The notes: generated from the sequence alone by a model not told the origin. Positions 27,756-37,040 are shown, numbered from the stretch's first letter. The stretch is DNA of 64,000 bases from Pseudomonas sp. (GCF_030683065.1 NZ_JAUXMX010000043.1:1-64000); one strand, 5' to 3'. Translations and numbers: made by a program.

Positions 27756-28133
27756 ATGACGTTCTGCCTACCTCTACCAACCGGTCTTTCATTGACCGCA
27801 AGCTTACCGCTGGCTAAGCCGCCAAGGGCCAAGCCAAGCCTGTTTTACACAGGCGGCAGCCGCGCGCCCAGCGTCGACATTCAGGCGGCGCAACGCCTAC
27901 TCGACAAACAACCGCAGACCCGCCTGTTTGAGGTCTGCCAGCTCCTTGGCCTGCATGGCCCACTCATGGCGGATGCCCGGTTCGGCCGCGCATGGTCAGC
28001 CAAAACCGACCACTGCAAGAGTCACAACACTCTTTTCCGCCACCGGCAGATCAGCCATGGCGACAAAGGCTCGCCCCCGGTGTTCTACTGCCGCCCCGAC
28101 TGCTGGCGGGGCTGGAGTGCGCTCAATCGCTAA
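27756..28133 (+). CDS. hypothetical protein upstream of agmR
   Basis: A 125-residue open frame with no domain I recognise. It has a basic, proline-rich N-terminus (MTFCLPLPTGLSLTASLPLA) and a C-terminal part with Cys and His residues (KTDHCKSHNTLFRHRQISHG, then FYCRPDCWRGWSALN) that might bind metal. It lies 91 bases after a ped box and 80 bases before agmR, in the same direction. The start is uncertain: AGG is only two bases before this ATG, and a GTG at 27741 is possible. It could be a real small gene or leader region. Confidence 0.45.
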   Translation: MTFCLPLPTGLSLTASLPLAKPPRAKPSLFYTGGSRAPSVDIQAAQRLLDKQPQTRLFEVCQLLGLHGPLMADARFGRAWSAKTDHCKSHNTLFRHRQISHGDKGSPPVFYCRPDCWRGWSALNR

Positions 28134-28213
28134 CCGCTCGTCTTGCTATAAACGTGCATCCATTTTCCTACGGCTAAAGCCACACCATAATCACAACAAT
28201 GAGGTGAAAGGCC

Positions 28214-28879
28214 ATGTACAAAATTCTGATTGCCGACGACCATCCGCTGTTTCGCGAAGCCATCCACAACGTGATCAGCGACGGCTTCCCCGGTAGCGAA
28301 ATCATGGAAACCGCTGACCTCGACAGCGCCTTGGCCATGACCCTGGAAAATGACGACCTCGACTTGATCCTGCTCGACCTGAATATGCCAGGCATGCACG
28401 GGCTGAACGGTTTGATAACCCTGCGCAACGAGGCACCGACCATCCCGGTGGTGATCGTTTCAGCCGAGCAGGACAAGCAGGTCGTGCTCCAGGCCATCAC
28501 CTACGGCGCCGTCGGTTTCATCACCAAATCCTCACCGCGCGCGCAGATGACCGATGCCATCCAGCAGATCCTCAACGGCAATGTCTATTTGCCGCCAGAC
28601 ATCATTCGCTCGCAAAAAGCCACCTCACACCGCAGTCATTCGGATCACCACGGCTTCCCCCAGGAACTGCTGCAAGCCCTGACCCGCAAGCAACTGCTGG
28701 TGCTGGAACGCATGACCAAAGGCGAGTCAAACAAGCAGATTGCCTACAGCCTGGACATCGCCGAAACCACGGTCAAAGCCCACGTCTCCGCCATCCTGCG
28801 CAAGCTCAACGTGCACAATCGGGTGCAGGCAATCCTGTCGGCGGGCGATATCGACTTCGCCGCCTATCTGCGCCGCTGA
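28214..28879 (+). CDS. agmR: LuxR-type response regulator AgmR/PedR1 (ExaE, ErbR)
   Basis: A 221-residue NarL/LuxR regulator: [20 protein letters not shown], phosphoacceptor Asp in [13 protein letters not shown] (near 57), Lys in [10 protein letters not shown] (near 108), helix-turn-helix [20 protein letters not shown] to [14 protein letters not shown]. The sequence fits AgmR/ExaE, the activator of quinoprotein ethanol oxidation in P. aeruginosa and P. putida. AGGTG lies before the ATG. No partner kinase adjoins it; in the P. putida U cluster pedS1 precedes pedR1, but here the next gene is an MFS transporter. Confidence 0.92.
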   Translation: MYKILIADDHPLFREAIHNVISDGFPGSEIMETADLDSALAMTLENDDLDLILLDLNMPGMHGLNGLITLRNEAPTIPVVIVSAEQDKQVVLQAITYGAVGFITKSSPRAQMTDAIQQILNGNVYLPPDIIRSQKATSHRSHSDHHGFPQELLQALTRKQLLVLERMTKGESNKQIAYSLDIAETTVKAHVSAILRKLNVHNRVQAILSAGDIDFAAYLRR

Positions 28880-29153
28880 GTCTCGGTTAAAAGAGGCTCA
28901 GCCGGCCGCGACGCTATCCCCTATAACTGGATGCACCGTAGTAAAGCGTTGACGCCTGGCTTTCACTGCCCACTGCTCGAGCAGGGCTCGCCGGCGGAAA
29001 ACCAATCAAATCAGACAGCGCGTCAAGATAACCAAAAGACCGTTCATCAATAAAAATAAGTCTTTAAAAACAATAGCTTAACCCGAAACCACAACAGCCA
29101 TTGGCGCGATTCATGCTTGCTATTGCAGGCATAGTCCCCTAGGGTATTTCGCT

Positions 29154-30443
29154 ATGTGGTCCCTGATTGCCCCTATCAGCTCATTGCTCGGTGGGGTTGC
29201 TTTACTCCTCCTCGGCAATGGCCTGCTCAACACCCTACTGACCCTGCGCGGCGTGGCCGAAGGCTACTCCACCGGGATGCTCGGACTGATTATGTCCGGG
29301 TACTTCGTCGGTTTTCTCCTTGGCACCTGGCTAGCGATTCCGCTGGTTCGCCGCGTTGGGCATATCCGCGCGTTTGCCTTTTGTGCCGCACTGGCCGCCA
29401 TCACCGCACTGATGCACATTCTGATCATCGACCCCTGGGTCTGGCTCGGCCTGCGTGTGCTTTATGGTCTGGCGCTGGTCAGCCTGTACATGGTGATCGA
29501 GAGCTGGCTCAACGCCCGGGCACCCAACGACAAACGCGGCCAGGTGTTCGCTGTTTACATGGCGGTCAACCTCGGCGCCCTGGCGGCGGCGCAGCAGCTG
29601 CTCAATCTGGCCGACCCCAGCGATTTTGTGCTGTTCGTGCTCGCCGCCATGTTGATCAGTGCTGCCTTGATGCCGATCACCCTGACCCGCCAACCGCAGC
29701 CCAGCGTACCGGAAACCATGCACACCAACCTGCGCCAGTTGGTTGGCATTGCTCCGCTGGCGATTGCCGCCGCCGGCCTTTCCGGTCTGGCCCTAGGCGC
29801 TTTCTGGGGCATGGCGCCGGTGTATGCGAGCCTCAGCGGTTTCGACGCCACCGGCATTGGCTTGTTGATGAGCGGCGCGATTCTCGGCGGCGCCCTGCTG
29901 CAGTGGCCGATCGGCATTTACTCCGACAAGCACGACCGGCGCCTGGTGTTGTTATGGGTGGTCGCGTTGTCGGTGGTGGTGGCCCTGCTGATGAGCGTGC
30001 TGCCTGCCGGGCGTCTGCTGCTCGCAGCGATGTTCGTCTGGGGCGGCCTGGCCTTCGCGATTTACCCAATTGCCGTGGCGCAGCTGATCGATCAGCTGCA
30101 CAGCGATGAGGTGCTCGCCGGTTCCAGCAGCCTGCTGATGGTCAACGGCATCGGCTCGGTGTGCGGCCCCCTGCTGGCAGGCTTGCTCATGCAACATCTG
30201 GGCGCTCAGGCACTGCCGCTGTACTTCGCCGCGACCCTGGGTTTGCTCGCTGCCTACACCCTCTACCGGTTGCGCCACGTCAGCGACTTGGTCAGCGAGC
30301 CGCACGGGCACTTCATGCCAATGCTGCGCACCAGCCATACAGTGCTGGAACTGATGCCCGATGCACCGCCGGCAGACGAAAGCAGCGAAGAACCGCTAAC
30401 CGAATCAGCGCAGGAGCCGAACCAAGGTTCTGCCCCTGCATAA
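29154..30443 (+). CDS. MFS transporter (YcaD-like)
   Basis: A 429-residue protein with twelve predicted membrane segments; the first, LLGGVALLLLGNGLLNTLLT, and the GYFVGFLLGTWLAIPLVRRV loop are characteristic of the YcaD-type subgroup of the major facilitator superfamily. It has a soluble acidic tail (PDAPPADESSEEPLTESAQE). It lies 88 bases before the glucosylglycerol-phosphate synthase gene in the same direction, so it might export or import that solute (inference from position only). Confidence 0.85.
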   Translation: MWSLIAPISSLLGGVALLLLGNGLLNTLLTLRGVAEGYSTGMLGLIMSGYFVGFLLGTWLAIPLVRRVGHIRAFAFCAALAAITALMHILIIDPWVWLGLRVLYGLALVSLYMVIESWLNARAPNDKRGQVFAVYMAVNLGALAAAQQLLNLADPSDFVLFVLAAMLISAALMPITLTRQPQPSVPETMHTNLRQLVGIAPLAIAAAGLSGLALGAFWGMAPVYASLSGFDATGIGLLMSGAILGGALLQWPIGIYSDKHDRRLVLLWVVALSVVVALLMSVLPAGRLLLAAMFVWGGLAFAIYPIAVAQLIDQLHSDEVLAGSSSLLMVNGIGSVCGPLLAGLLMQHLGAQALPLYFAATLGLLAAYTLYRLRHVSDLVSEPHGHFMPMLRTSHTVLELMPDAPPADESSEEPLTESAQEPNQGSAPA

Positions 30444-30531
30444 CAAAAGAGGCGACCGCTGCAAAGCGAGTCCGCCCGATACTTAGCACGTCGGCCCATG
30501 TCGGCGCGTCAACTGCATAAGGAGACTGCGC

Positions 30532-32793
30532 ATGTTACTTGCTACCGATCTCGATGGAACCTTTCTCTCCGGTGATCCCGAGGATCGCTTAAGCCTTTAT
30601 CAGATCATCGCCGCGCACCCGGAAATCCGCCTGGCCTATGTCACCGGCCGCAGCCTGGAGTCGGTACTGCCGCTGCTGGCCGACCCAACCTTGCCTCAGC
30701 CGGACTTCATCATCTCGGATGTCGGCGCCAGCTTTACCCACGGCGACACCCTGCAGCCGATCCAGCCGCTGCAAAGCAAGATCGATGCGCTCTGGCCCGG
30801 CGAGAGCCAGGTTGCCAGCGCCATCGAAGGCTTCGAACTGGAGCGCCAGGACGTACCGCAGATGCGCCGCTGCTCCTACTTCTGCAGCCCTGAGCAAGCC
30901 GCCAACCCGGCCCTGCTTGCCGCTGCCCAATCGCTCGGCTGTGACCTGCTGTATTCCGCCGAGCGCTACCTGGATTTTCTGCCGCAGGGCGTCAATAAAG
31001 GCAGCAGCCTGCAAGCCCTGGCCGACTGGCTGGAACTGGACAATGACCAGGTACTGGCAGCTGGCCACAGCCTCAACGACCTGAGCATGCTCAATGGCAC
31101 CTTCAACAGTGTCTGCGTTGGTAACTCGGAAGCTGGCTTGCTGAAAGCCACCGAACAGTCCTCGCACACCTTGCACGCCAGCCGCGCAGGTTGCGGCGGG
31201 ATTCTCCAGGCATTCGCCCACTTCGGTTTCCTCGGCGAGCACGGCATTGCCGCCGAACGGCGCATTGCGGCTGAACCCGGCAAGTCGGAACTGGTGATGG
31301 TCTACCACCGCCTGCCCTATGAAGAACACCGGGTCAACGGCAAGCTACAACGCCGCCGACCGACCTCGCCGAACGGCATCATTCCTACCCTGCTGAGCTT
31401 TTTCGGTGACGGTCGCCCCGGCTCCTGGGTCGCCTGGGCGGTGCATGAAGACGACGACGAGCCGTTCGACATCCACACAAGCGTAGATGCCGAGCGCTAC
31501 CCCAAGCTCAAGGCGGCGCGGGTCAAGCTAAGCAAGGAAGAAGTCGACATTTTCTACAAGCGCTTCTCCAAGGAAGCGTTCTGGCCGACCCTGCACACCT
31601 TCTGGGAGCGCGCCACCTTTAACGAAGACGACTGGCAGGTGTTCCTCAAGGTCAACCGTGCCTTCGCCGAACGCACCGCCCTGGAAGCCGCCGAAGGTGC
31701 GATCGTCTGGTTGCATGACTACAACCTGTGGATGGTGCCTGGCTACCTGCGCGAGTTGCGCCCGGATCTGCGCATCGCCTTCTTCCACCACACCTACTTC
31801 CCCTCGGCGGATGTATTCAACGTGCTGCCCTGGCGCCGGCAGATCATCGGCAGCCTGCTGCAATGCGACTACATCGGCTTTCACATCCCGCGCCAGGTGG
31901 AGAATTTCGTCGACGTGGCACGCGGCGTCACCCCACTGCAAACCGTCAGCCGGCAGAACTGCGCCCCGCGCTTCATCACCTATGGCTGCGCCGTGGGCCT
32001 GGAGCGCATGACCACTGCGGTGGACACCGGTAGCCGGATCGTCAAACTCGGCGCCCACCCGGTCGGCCTGGATATCGGCCGGATCAGCAGCGCCCTGGAG
32101 CAACCGAAGATCCAGGAGCTGATGGCCGACCTGCGCAAGGAGCTTAGCGGGCTGAAACTGATCCTCTCGGTGGAACGCCTCGACTACACCAAGGGCATCC
32201 TGGAAAAACTCCAGGCCTTCGAGCGCCTGCTGGCGGACAACCCGGAGCTGCTGGGCAAGGTCACCCTGGTCAGTATCTGCGTGCCTGCCGCCAGTGAAAT
32301 GACCATCTATGACGAGCTGCAAGCGCAGATCGAGCAAGCCGTAGGTCGCATCAACGGCCGCTTCGCCAGCATCGGCTGGACGCCGGTGCAGTTCTTCTTC
32401 CGCAGTTTCCCCTTCGAGCAGGTGGTGGCCTGGTACGCCATGGCCGACGTGATGTGGATCACCCCGCTGCGCGACGGTCTCAACCTGGTGGCCAAGGAGT
32501 TCGTCGCCGTCCAGGGCCTGCTGGAAGGCCCTGGTGTGCTGGTGCTCTCGGAATTCGCCGGCGCCGCCGCCGAACTCAAGGGCGCGCTGCTGACCAACCC
32601 GCATGACACTGCGGATCTGGCGCAAGTCTGCTACCTGGCGCTGAACATGCCCAAGGCAGAAGCCCAGGCGCGGCTGCGCGAGCTATTCGACATCGTCAAC
32701 TACAACGACATCCGCCGTTGGGGTGATGAATTCCTCGCCGGAGTAGCCGAGCCGGAACAACAGCCGCAGGTCGAACTGACCCTGGTCAGCTAA
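30532..32793 (+). CDS. ggpPS: bifunctional glucosylglycerol-phosphate phosphatase/synthase
   Basis: A 753-residue two-domain enzyme. The N-terminal 240 residues are a HAD phosphatase (LLATDLDGTFLSGD at the start, later LAAGHSLNDLSMLNG). The C-terminal 490 residues are a GT20 glycosyltransferase with HHTYFPSADVFNVLPWRRQI, LSVERLDYTKGILEKLQAFE and ITPLRDGLNLVAKEF. Phosphatase-first fusion is the layout of GgpPS in halotolerant Pseudomonas, which makes the osmolyte glucosylglycerol from ADP-glucose and glycerol-3-phosphate. A trehalose-6-phosphate synthase fusion is the alternative, but those usually have the phosphatase last. GGAG precedes the ATG. Confidence 0.8.
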   Translation: MLLATDLDGTFLSGDPEDRLSLYQIIAAHPEIRLAYVTGRSLESVLPLLADPTLPQPDFIISDVGASFTHGDTLQPIQPLQSKIDALWPGESQVASAIEGFELERQDVPQMRRCSYFCSPEQAANPALLAAAQSLGCDLLYSAERYLDFLPQGVNKGSSLQALADWLELDNDQVLAAGHSLNDLSMLNGTFNSVCVGNSEAGLLKATEQSSHTLHASRAGCGGILQAFAHFGFLGEHGIAAERRIAAEPGKSELVMVYHRLPYEEHRVNGKLQRRRPTSPNGIIPTLLSFFGDGRPGSWVAWAVHEDDDEPFDIHTSVDAERYPKLKAARVKLSKEEVDIFYKRFSKEAFWPTLHTFWERATFNEDDWQVFLKVNRAFAERTALEAAEGAIVWLHDYNLWMVPGYLRELRPDLRIAFFHHTYFPSADVFNVLPWRRQIIGSLLQCDYIGFHIPRQVENFVDVARGVTPLQTVSRQNCAPRFITYGCAVGLERMTTAVDTGSRIVKLGAHPVGLDIGRISSALEQPKIQELMADLRKELSGLKLILSVERLDYTKGILEKLQAFERLLADNPELLGKVTLVSICVPAASEMTIYDELQAQIEQAVGRINGRFASIGWTPVQFFFRSFPFEQVVAWYAMADVMWITPLRDGLNLVAKEFVAVQGLLEGPGVLVLSEFAGAAAELKGALLTNPHDTADLAQVCYLALNMPKAEAQARLRELFDIVNYNDIRRWGDEFLAGVAEPEQQPQVELTLVS

Positions 32794-32831
32794 AGCAAAG
32801 CCTTTGCTGACATCCGCACCGGGTCATGCCC

Positions 32832-32891
32832 GGTGCGCGCAGCGCACCCTACGGAACGCCGCAACACCGCGTAGGGTGCGCCATACGCACC
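32832..32891. repeat. GCGCACCCTAC-type REP pair
   Basis: GGTGCGCGCAGCGCACCCTA and CGCGTAGGGTGCGCCATACG form inverted units; one of two copies between ggpPS and the RAYT at 33056. Confidence 0.85.
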
Positions 32892-32982
32892 ATGGCGGCA
32901 GCGGTTCTCTGCCCCATGCCCTCGCAACAATTCGACCGGACACCGCAGCAGGCGTTGGCCTCACACAGTGGCGGTTAACCCC

Positions 32983-33042
32983 GGTGCGCGCGGCGCACCC
33001 TACGGCACGCCGCCCCACCGCGTAGGGTGCGCCGTGCGCACC
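32983..33042. repeat. GCGCACCCTAC-type REP pair, left of RAYT
   Basis: GGTGCGCGCGGCGCACCCTA and CGCGTAGGGTGCGCCGTGCG, 13 bases from the 3' end of the RAYT gene. Confidence 0.85.
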
Positions 33043-33055
33043 GCGGCGACAGCGG

Positions 33056-33589
33056 TCATTCGCCAAAGCCGCCCTCCACACCCCCGGCACCACCCCAATC
33101 CGCCGGATAAACGCCCTCACGCACCAGACGGTGATAGCTCGACCAAGGCCAGTCGGCCACTCGTTCGACCAGGCCGTGGCGCACCGGATTCCAATGCAAA
33201 TAATCCAGGTGCCGGCGGTAGTCCTGGTCATCGCGGATGCGGTGTTCCCAGAAGCGCCGCTGCCACAACCCAGACTCACGGCGCAGGCAGCGGCTCAAGC
33301 TGATCACCCCCGGCGCGCGGGGCAGCTCCTGAGAAGTCAGACGCTTGATCATCGACCAGCGCAAGCCAAACTCGGCATCGCCCACGGGCATCTGCCACAG
33401 GCAATGCAGATGATCCGGCAGCAGCACCCAGCCGCGAATGTTGAAGGGGTAACGCTGACGCACCTTAACGATGGCCAGGTGCAAGGCTTCACGCAACCTC
33501 GGCTGGGTCAGCAAGGGCTGGCGCTGGTGGGTCACCAGGGTGAAGAAATAGCAGGCGCCCAAATCCTGGGCGCGGCGGTAGTCGGACAT
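33056..33589 (-). CDS. REP-associated tyrosine transposase (RAYT)
   Basis: A 177-residue RAYT of a different subgroup from the one at 18721. It begins MSDYRRAQDLGACYFFTLVT, has the histidine motif WVLLPDHLHCLWQMP near residue 58, QRRFWEHRIRDDQDYRRHLD near 114 and HWNPVRHGLVERVADWPWSS near 136, and a Gly-rich tail. It is bracketed by complete GCGCACCCTAC-type REP pairs at 32983-33042 and 33633-33699, which are likely its cognate elements. Confidence 0.92.
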   Translation of the reverse strand: MSDYRRAQDLGACYFFTLVTHQRQPLLTQPRLREALHLAIVKVRQRYPFNIRGWVLLPDHLHCLWQMPVGDAEFGLRWSMIKRLTSQELPRAPGVISLSRCLRRESGLWQRRFWEHRIRDDQDYRRHLDYLHWNPVRHGLVERVADWPWSSYHRLVREGVYPADWGGAGGVEGGFGE

Positions 33590-33632
33590 TCCCTGTCTCC
33601 TGAGCGCGGTTCACCTGCTCAGAATAGCTGCT

Positions 33633-33699
33633 GGTGCGCACAGCGCACCCTACGTGGTAGTCGCAATCGATTGCGTAGGATGCGCGACCCGCGCGCACC
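33633..33699. repeat. GCGCACCCTAC-type REP pair, right of RAYT
   Basis: GGTGCGCACAGCGCACCCTA and GCGTAGGATGCGCGACCCGC, 43 bases upstream of the RAYT start; the loop and right arm are more diverged than in the other copies. Confidence 0.8.
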
Positions 33700-33802
33700 G
33701 CCCCATCGCCGTCAGCCTCACAGGCCGCGCCGCGCTACACGTCCTCGTAAAAACCTGCTTAAGCGTACGCGAATCCCTCCAGGGATGACTTCTGGCGGCT
33801 GC

Positions 33803-34165
33803 TTAGCGGGGCACGGGCGTGGGATTCGCTAACAAGGCGCCAAGATCATCCAGGCCATCCTGCACGGCGGCCAACGCCTGATCGCAGAGTTCACGGTAGC
33901 GCTGCAGCACCTGCACGCCCAGCTCGCTCAACTGGGCGCCGCCCCCATGACGGCCGCCCGCCAGGGTGGTCACCAAGGGGGACGTAAAGCAGCGGTTCAT
34001 GGTTTCGACCAGCAGCCAGGCACGCCGGTAGGACATACCCAGGCTGCGCGCGGCTGCGCTGATCGAGCCGGTTTGCTGGATGGCTTCGAGCAAGTCGGCC
34101 TTGCCGGGGCCAATAGCGATATCGGCGCCACAGTGCAGGCGAATTTTCAGGTCGAGTCGGTGCAT
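33803..34165 (-). CDS. ModE-like winged-helix regulator
   Basis: A 120-residue DNA-binding protein equivalent to the N-terminal domain of ModE: GPGKADLLEAIQQTGSISAA and ARSLGMSYRRAWLLVETMNR form the winged helix, followed by GGRHGGGAQLSELGVQVLQR. The molybdate-binding TOBE domains are absent, as in many stand-alone homologues. The ATG at 34165 (MHRLDLKIRL) is chosen; an upstream codon at 34225 would add 20 unconserved residues. It is divergent from the arsC operon but has no visible link to it. Confidence 0.85.
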   Translation of the reverse strand: MHRLDLKIRLHCGADIAIGPGKADLLEAIQQTGSISAAARSLGMSYRRAWLLVETMNRCFTSPLVTTLAGGRHGGGAQLSELGVQVLQRYRELCDQALAAVQDGLDDLGALLANPTPVPR

Positions 34166-34283
34166 GGGGCTCTTGCGCTGAATGGGAGAAGAGCTGTTGC
34201 TCACCGCACGCACTATACCTGCCAATCAGGCGATTCGCGGCTGGGAGGCAGCTGCATCGATTAGCCGCGGGGCTTTACCGTAC

Positions 34284-34299
34284 ATACGATAAAACGTAT
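34284..34299. promoter_or_regulatory. candidate ArsR operator upstream of arsC
   Basis: Inverted repeat ATACG-N6-CGTAT in the AT-rich gap between the ModE-like gene and arsC, followed by a CATATATAAA stretch that could be part of the promoter. It is the natural site for the ArsR encoded as the second gene of this operon. Confidence 0.5.
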
Positions 34300-34333
34300 A
34301 TTCGGACAGCCATATATAAATCGAGACCCTGCA

Positions 34334-34747
34334 ATGGCCTACCAAACCCGCGTACTGTTCGTCTGCGTCGCCAATGCCGCCCGCTCGCAACTCGCCGAGG
34401 CGCTGCTCAGGCACACCGATCGGGAAAACTTTGCCGCGTTCAGTGCCGGTAGTACACCCACTGCAGTCGACTCGCGCACCCTCGATGCCTTACAGCACCT
34501 GGGCGTCGACACCCAAGGCTTGCGCAGCAAGTCGCTCGATGAGTTCAATTTCAATGACTTCGAATACGTCATCAGCCTGTGCGATAAATCGGCCCAGGAA
34601 TGCGAACACATCAACTTCGCTGGCGAAAAGTTGGCTTGGAACTTCGAAGATCCGGTGACCAGTGACAAGCCGGATGCCTTCCGTCACTGCCTGCATGAGA
34701 TCCATGAACGGATCAAGATGTTCGTGCTGGTAAAAACCAAACGTTGA
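34334..34747 (+). CDS. arsC: arsenate reductase, thioredoxin-type
   Basis: A 137-residue low-molecular-weight-phosphatase-fold enzyme reducing arsenate to arsenite in the cytoplasm. The P-loop CVANAARS places the nucleophile at Cys11 and Arg at 17; Cys83 and Cys90 (SLCDKSAQECEH) complete the three-cysteine relay of the thioredoxin-coupled class; DPVTSDKP is the acid loop. It is first in arsC-arsR-arsH-gap-arsJ; its stop precedes the arsR ATG by 8 bases. Confidence 0.9.
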   Translation: MAYQTRVLFVCVANAARSQLAEALLRHTDRENFAAFSAGSTPTAVDSRTLDALQHLGVDTQGLRSKSLDEFNFNDFEYVISLCDKSAQECEHINFAGEKLAWNFEDPVTSDKPDAFRHCLHEIHERIKMFVLVKTKR

Positions 34748-34755
34748 GAGCAGCA

Positions 34756-35130
34756 ATGGTAGAACACCTGACCCCGACCAGCGTCTTCAAGTGCCTGGCC
34801 GATGACACCCGGATACGCCTGATGCTGCTGATCACGGCGCAGCAAGAGCTCTGCGTCTGCGAGCTGACCTGCGCGCTGGACGAAAGCCAGCCCAAGGTCT
34901 CACGGCACCTGGCGCAGTTGCGCACCTGCGGGCTGCTGGCGGACCGACGCCAGGGCCAGTGGGTGTATTACCGCCTGCACCCTAACCTGCCCGTATGGGT
35001 AATTGCCGTACTGGACGCCACATTGGCCGCCAACCGGCACTGGCTCAGCCCCGACGCCAAGCGCCTCGACGGCATGGGCGAGCGGCCCGCGCGCCTCGCC
35101 ATCTGTTGCGACACCACTGGAATGAACTGA
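34756..35130 (+). CDS. arsR: ArsR-family As(III)-responsive repressor
   Basis: A 124-residue winged-helix repressor with the As(III) site in [11 protein letters not shown] (Cys33, Cys35, Cys39) on the alpha-3 helix, as in E. coli-type ArsR, and the recognition helix [20 protein letters not shown]. The ATG at 34756 has GAGAG upstream; a TTG at 34744 overlapping arsC is possible. Its stop overlaps the arsH start (TGATG). A different ArsR class governs the opposite operon. Confidence 0.92.
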   Translation: MVEHLTPTSVFKCLADDTRIRLMLLITAQQELCVCELTCALDESQPKVSRHLAQLRTCGLLADRRQGQWVYYRLHPNLPVWVIAVLDATLAANRHWLSPDAKRLDGMGERPARLAICCDTTGMN

Positions 35131-35846
35131 TGGACAACGATCACCTGCCTAATCTGGATACCGCGCTGGTCGGGCTGCCGCCCCTTGAGACACTCGGCAG
35201 CCAGCTAACGCTCACTCACAAGCCACGCATTTTGCTGCTTTACGGTTCGAACCGGGAGCGGTCGTTCAGCCGCCTGATGATTGAAGAAGCCGCGCGCCTC
35301 TTGCAACATTTTGGCGCCGAGACGCGGGTGTTCGACCCCGCCGGTTTACCCCTGCCGGATGACGCGCCTGACAGCCACCCCAAGGTGCAGGAGTTGCGCG
35401 ACCTGATGCAGTGGTCAGAAGGCCAGGTGTGGTGTTCGCCAGAGCGTCACGGCTCAATGAGTGCGGTGTTCAAGGCGCAGATCGACTGGGTTCCCCTGGC
35501 CATCGGCGCGGTACGCCCGACCCAGGGCAAGACCCTCGCGGTGATGCAGGTCTGCGGCGGCTCGCAGTCGTTCAACGTGGTCAACCAGTTGCGTGTGCTG
35601 GGCCGCTGGATGCGCATGTTCACCATCCCCAACCAGTCTTCGGTGCCCAAGGCGTTTCTCGAATTCGACGCCGATGGGCGGATGAAACCGTCATCTTTTT
35701 ATGATCGGCTAGTGGACGTCATGGAAGAACTGGTCAAGTTCACCTTGCTGCTGCGCGAACGCCAGGACTATCTGGTGGATCGCTACTCCGAGCGCAAGGA
35801 ATCCGCGCAAGCCTTGTCCAAACGGGTCAACCAGCACGCGCTATAA
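35130..35846 (+). CDS. arsH: ArsH, NADPH-dependent flavoprotein
   Basis: A 238-residue FMN protein with [20 protein letters not shown] (FMN phosphate loop), [20 protein letters not shown] and [20 protein letters not shown], the ArsH signatures. ArsH oxidises trivalent methyl- and aromatic arsenicals and has quinone reductase activity. The start overlaps the arsR stop by one base. Size and motifs are standard. Confidence 0.95.
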   Translation: MDNDHLPNLDTALVGLPPLETLGSQLTLTHKPRILLLYGSNRERSFSRLMIEEAARLLQHFGAETRVFDPAGLPLPDDAPDSHPKVQELRDLMQWSEGQVWCSPERHGSMSAVFKAQIDWVPLAIGAVRPTQGKTLAVMQVCGGSQSFNVVNQLRVLGRWMRMFTIPNQSSVPKAFLEFDADGRMKPSSFYDRLVDVMEELVKFTLLLRERQDYLVDRYSERKESAQALSKRVNQHAL

Positions 35847-35886
35847 ATTCATTGCACCGACACATTCACTGCATGAGGAAACCAGC

Positions 35887-36891
35887 ATGACCATCAAAGT
35901 AGGCATCAACGGTTTTGGTCGCATCGGCCGCCTGGCATTGCGCGCTGCCTGGGGCTGGCCGGAGTTCGAGTTCGTGCAAATCAATGACCCGGCCGGTGAT
36001 GCGGCAACCCACGCGCACCTGCTCAATTTCGATTCGGTGCATGGCCGCTGGCAGCATGAGGCGAGCAGTGCTGACGACTGCATTGTGATCGACGGCAAGC
36101 GGATCAAGCTCACTGCCAACAAGGCCATCGCCGACACTGACTGGTCGGGCTGCGACCTGGTCATCGAAGCCAGCGGCAAGATGAAAACCGTCGCGGTACT
36201 TTCGGGTTACCTGGAGCAAGGGGTCAAGCGCGTGGTGGTCAGCGCGCCGGTGAAGGAAGCCGGCGCACTGAATATCGTCATGGGCGTCAATCAGGACCTG
36301 TTCGACCCGGCCCTGCACCGCATCGTCACCGCCGCGTCCTGCACCACCAACTGTCTAGCGCCGGTGGTCAAGGTGATCCACGAACACCTGGGCATCCGCC
36401 ACGGCTCGATCACCACCATCCACGACCTGACCAATAGCCAGAGCATCCTCGACCAGCCGCACAAGGATCTGCGCCGCGCACGCGCTGCGGGCATGAGTCT
36501 GATCCCCACCAGTACCGGCTCGGCCAGTGCAATTGCCGAGATCTTCCCCGATCTCAAGGGCCGTTTGAACGGCTTGGCCGTGCGCGTGCCACTGGCCAAC
36601 GCCTCACTGACCGACTGCGTGTTCGAGGTCGAACGCGCCACCACCGTGGCTGAGGTCAATGCCCTGTTCAAGGCGGCAGCAGCCGGTTCCCTGAAAGACA
36701 TCCTCGGCTACGAGGAACGTCCGCTGGTGTCGATCGACTACCGCACCGATCCGCGTTCCTCGATCATCGATGCGCTCTCGACCATGGTGATCAACGGCAC
36801 CCAGGTCAAGCTGTACGCCTGGTACGACAACGAATGGGCCTACGCCAATCGCACCGTGGAACTGGCGCGGCTGGTTGGTTTGGCGGACTGA
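35887..36891 (+). CDS. gapA: ArsJ-associated glyceraldehyde-3-phosphate dehydrogenase
   Basis: A 334-residue [22 protein letters not shown] at the N-terminus, catalytic Cys in [12 protein letters not shown], and [18 protein letters not shown] at the end. Next to arsJ, this enzyme makes unstable 1-arseno-3-phosphoglycerate from arsenate, which ArsJ exports. TGAGGAAACC precedes the ATG. A REP pair (36901-36976) separates it from arsJ. It is distinct from the housekeeping Gap by its operon. Confidence 0.92.
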   Translation: MTIKVGINGFGRIGRLALRAAWGWPEFEFVQINDPAGDAATHAHLLNFDSVHGRWQHEASSADDCIVIDGKRIKLTANKAIADTDWSGCDLVIEASGKMKTVAVLSGYLEQGVKRVVVSAPVKEAGALNIVMGVNQDLFDPALHRIVTAASCTTNCLAPVVKVIHEHLGIRHGSITTIHDLTNSQSILDQPHKDLRRARAAGMSLIPTSTGSASAIAEIFPDLKGRLNGLAVRVPLANASLTDCVFEVERATTVAEVNALFKAAAAGSLKDILGYEERPLVSIDYRTDPRSSIIDALSTMVINGTQVKLYAWYDNEWAYANRTVELARLVGLAD

Positions 36892-36900
36892 CAACGCAGT

Positions 36901-36976
36901 TGTGGGAGGGGCTGGGCGGCATTCCGCTTTAGCCGCGATTGGCATCGCGCTGTTCGCGGCTAAAGCCCCTCCTACA
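36901..36976. repeat. REP pair (BIME) between gap and arsJ
   Basis: TGTGGGAGGGGCTGGGCGGC with TTTAGCCGCGATT, then TTCGCGGCTAAAGCCCCTCC; two inverted REPs of the GGCTAAAGCC family inside the ars operon. Confidence 0.8.
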
Positions 36977-36987
36977 GAACATCGTTT

Positions 36988-37019
36988 CGTAGGATGGGTT
37001 GAGCTTAGCGATACCCATC
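36988..37019. repeat. GTAGGATGGGTT-type repeat, copy 3
   Basis: Reads CGTAGGATGGGTTGAGCTTA then GCGATACCCATC; near-identical to 7827-7858 and 10066-10098. Confidence 0.75.
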
Positions 37020-37040
37020 ACAGCAGCACAGGACCCCTCA

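Noticed and set aside
31528..32625. 365-codon open frame opposite ggpPS
   Set aside because: Antisense shadow of the GT20 domain.
32832..33699. Repeated hairpins considered as a CRISPR array
   Set aside because: Repeats are inverted pairs around a transposase, with irregular spacing and no cas genes; they are REP elements.
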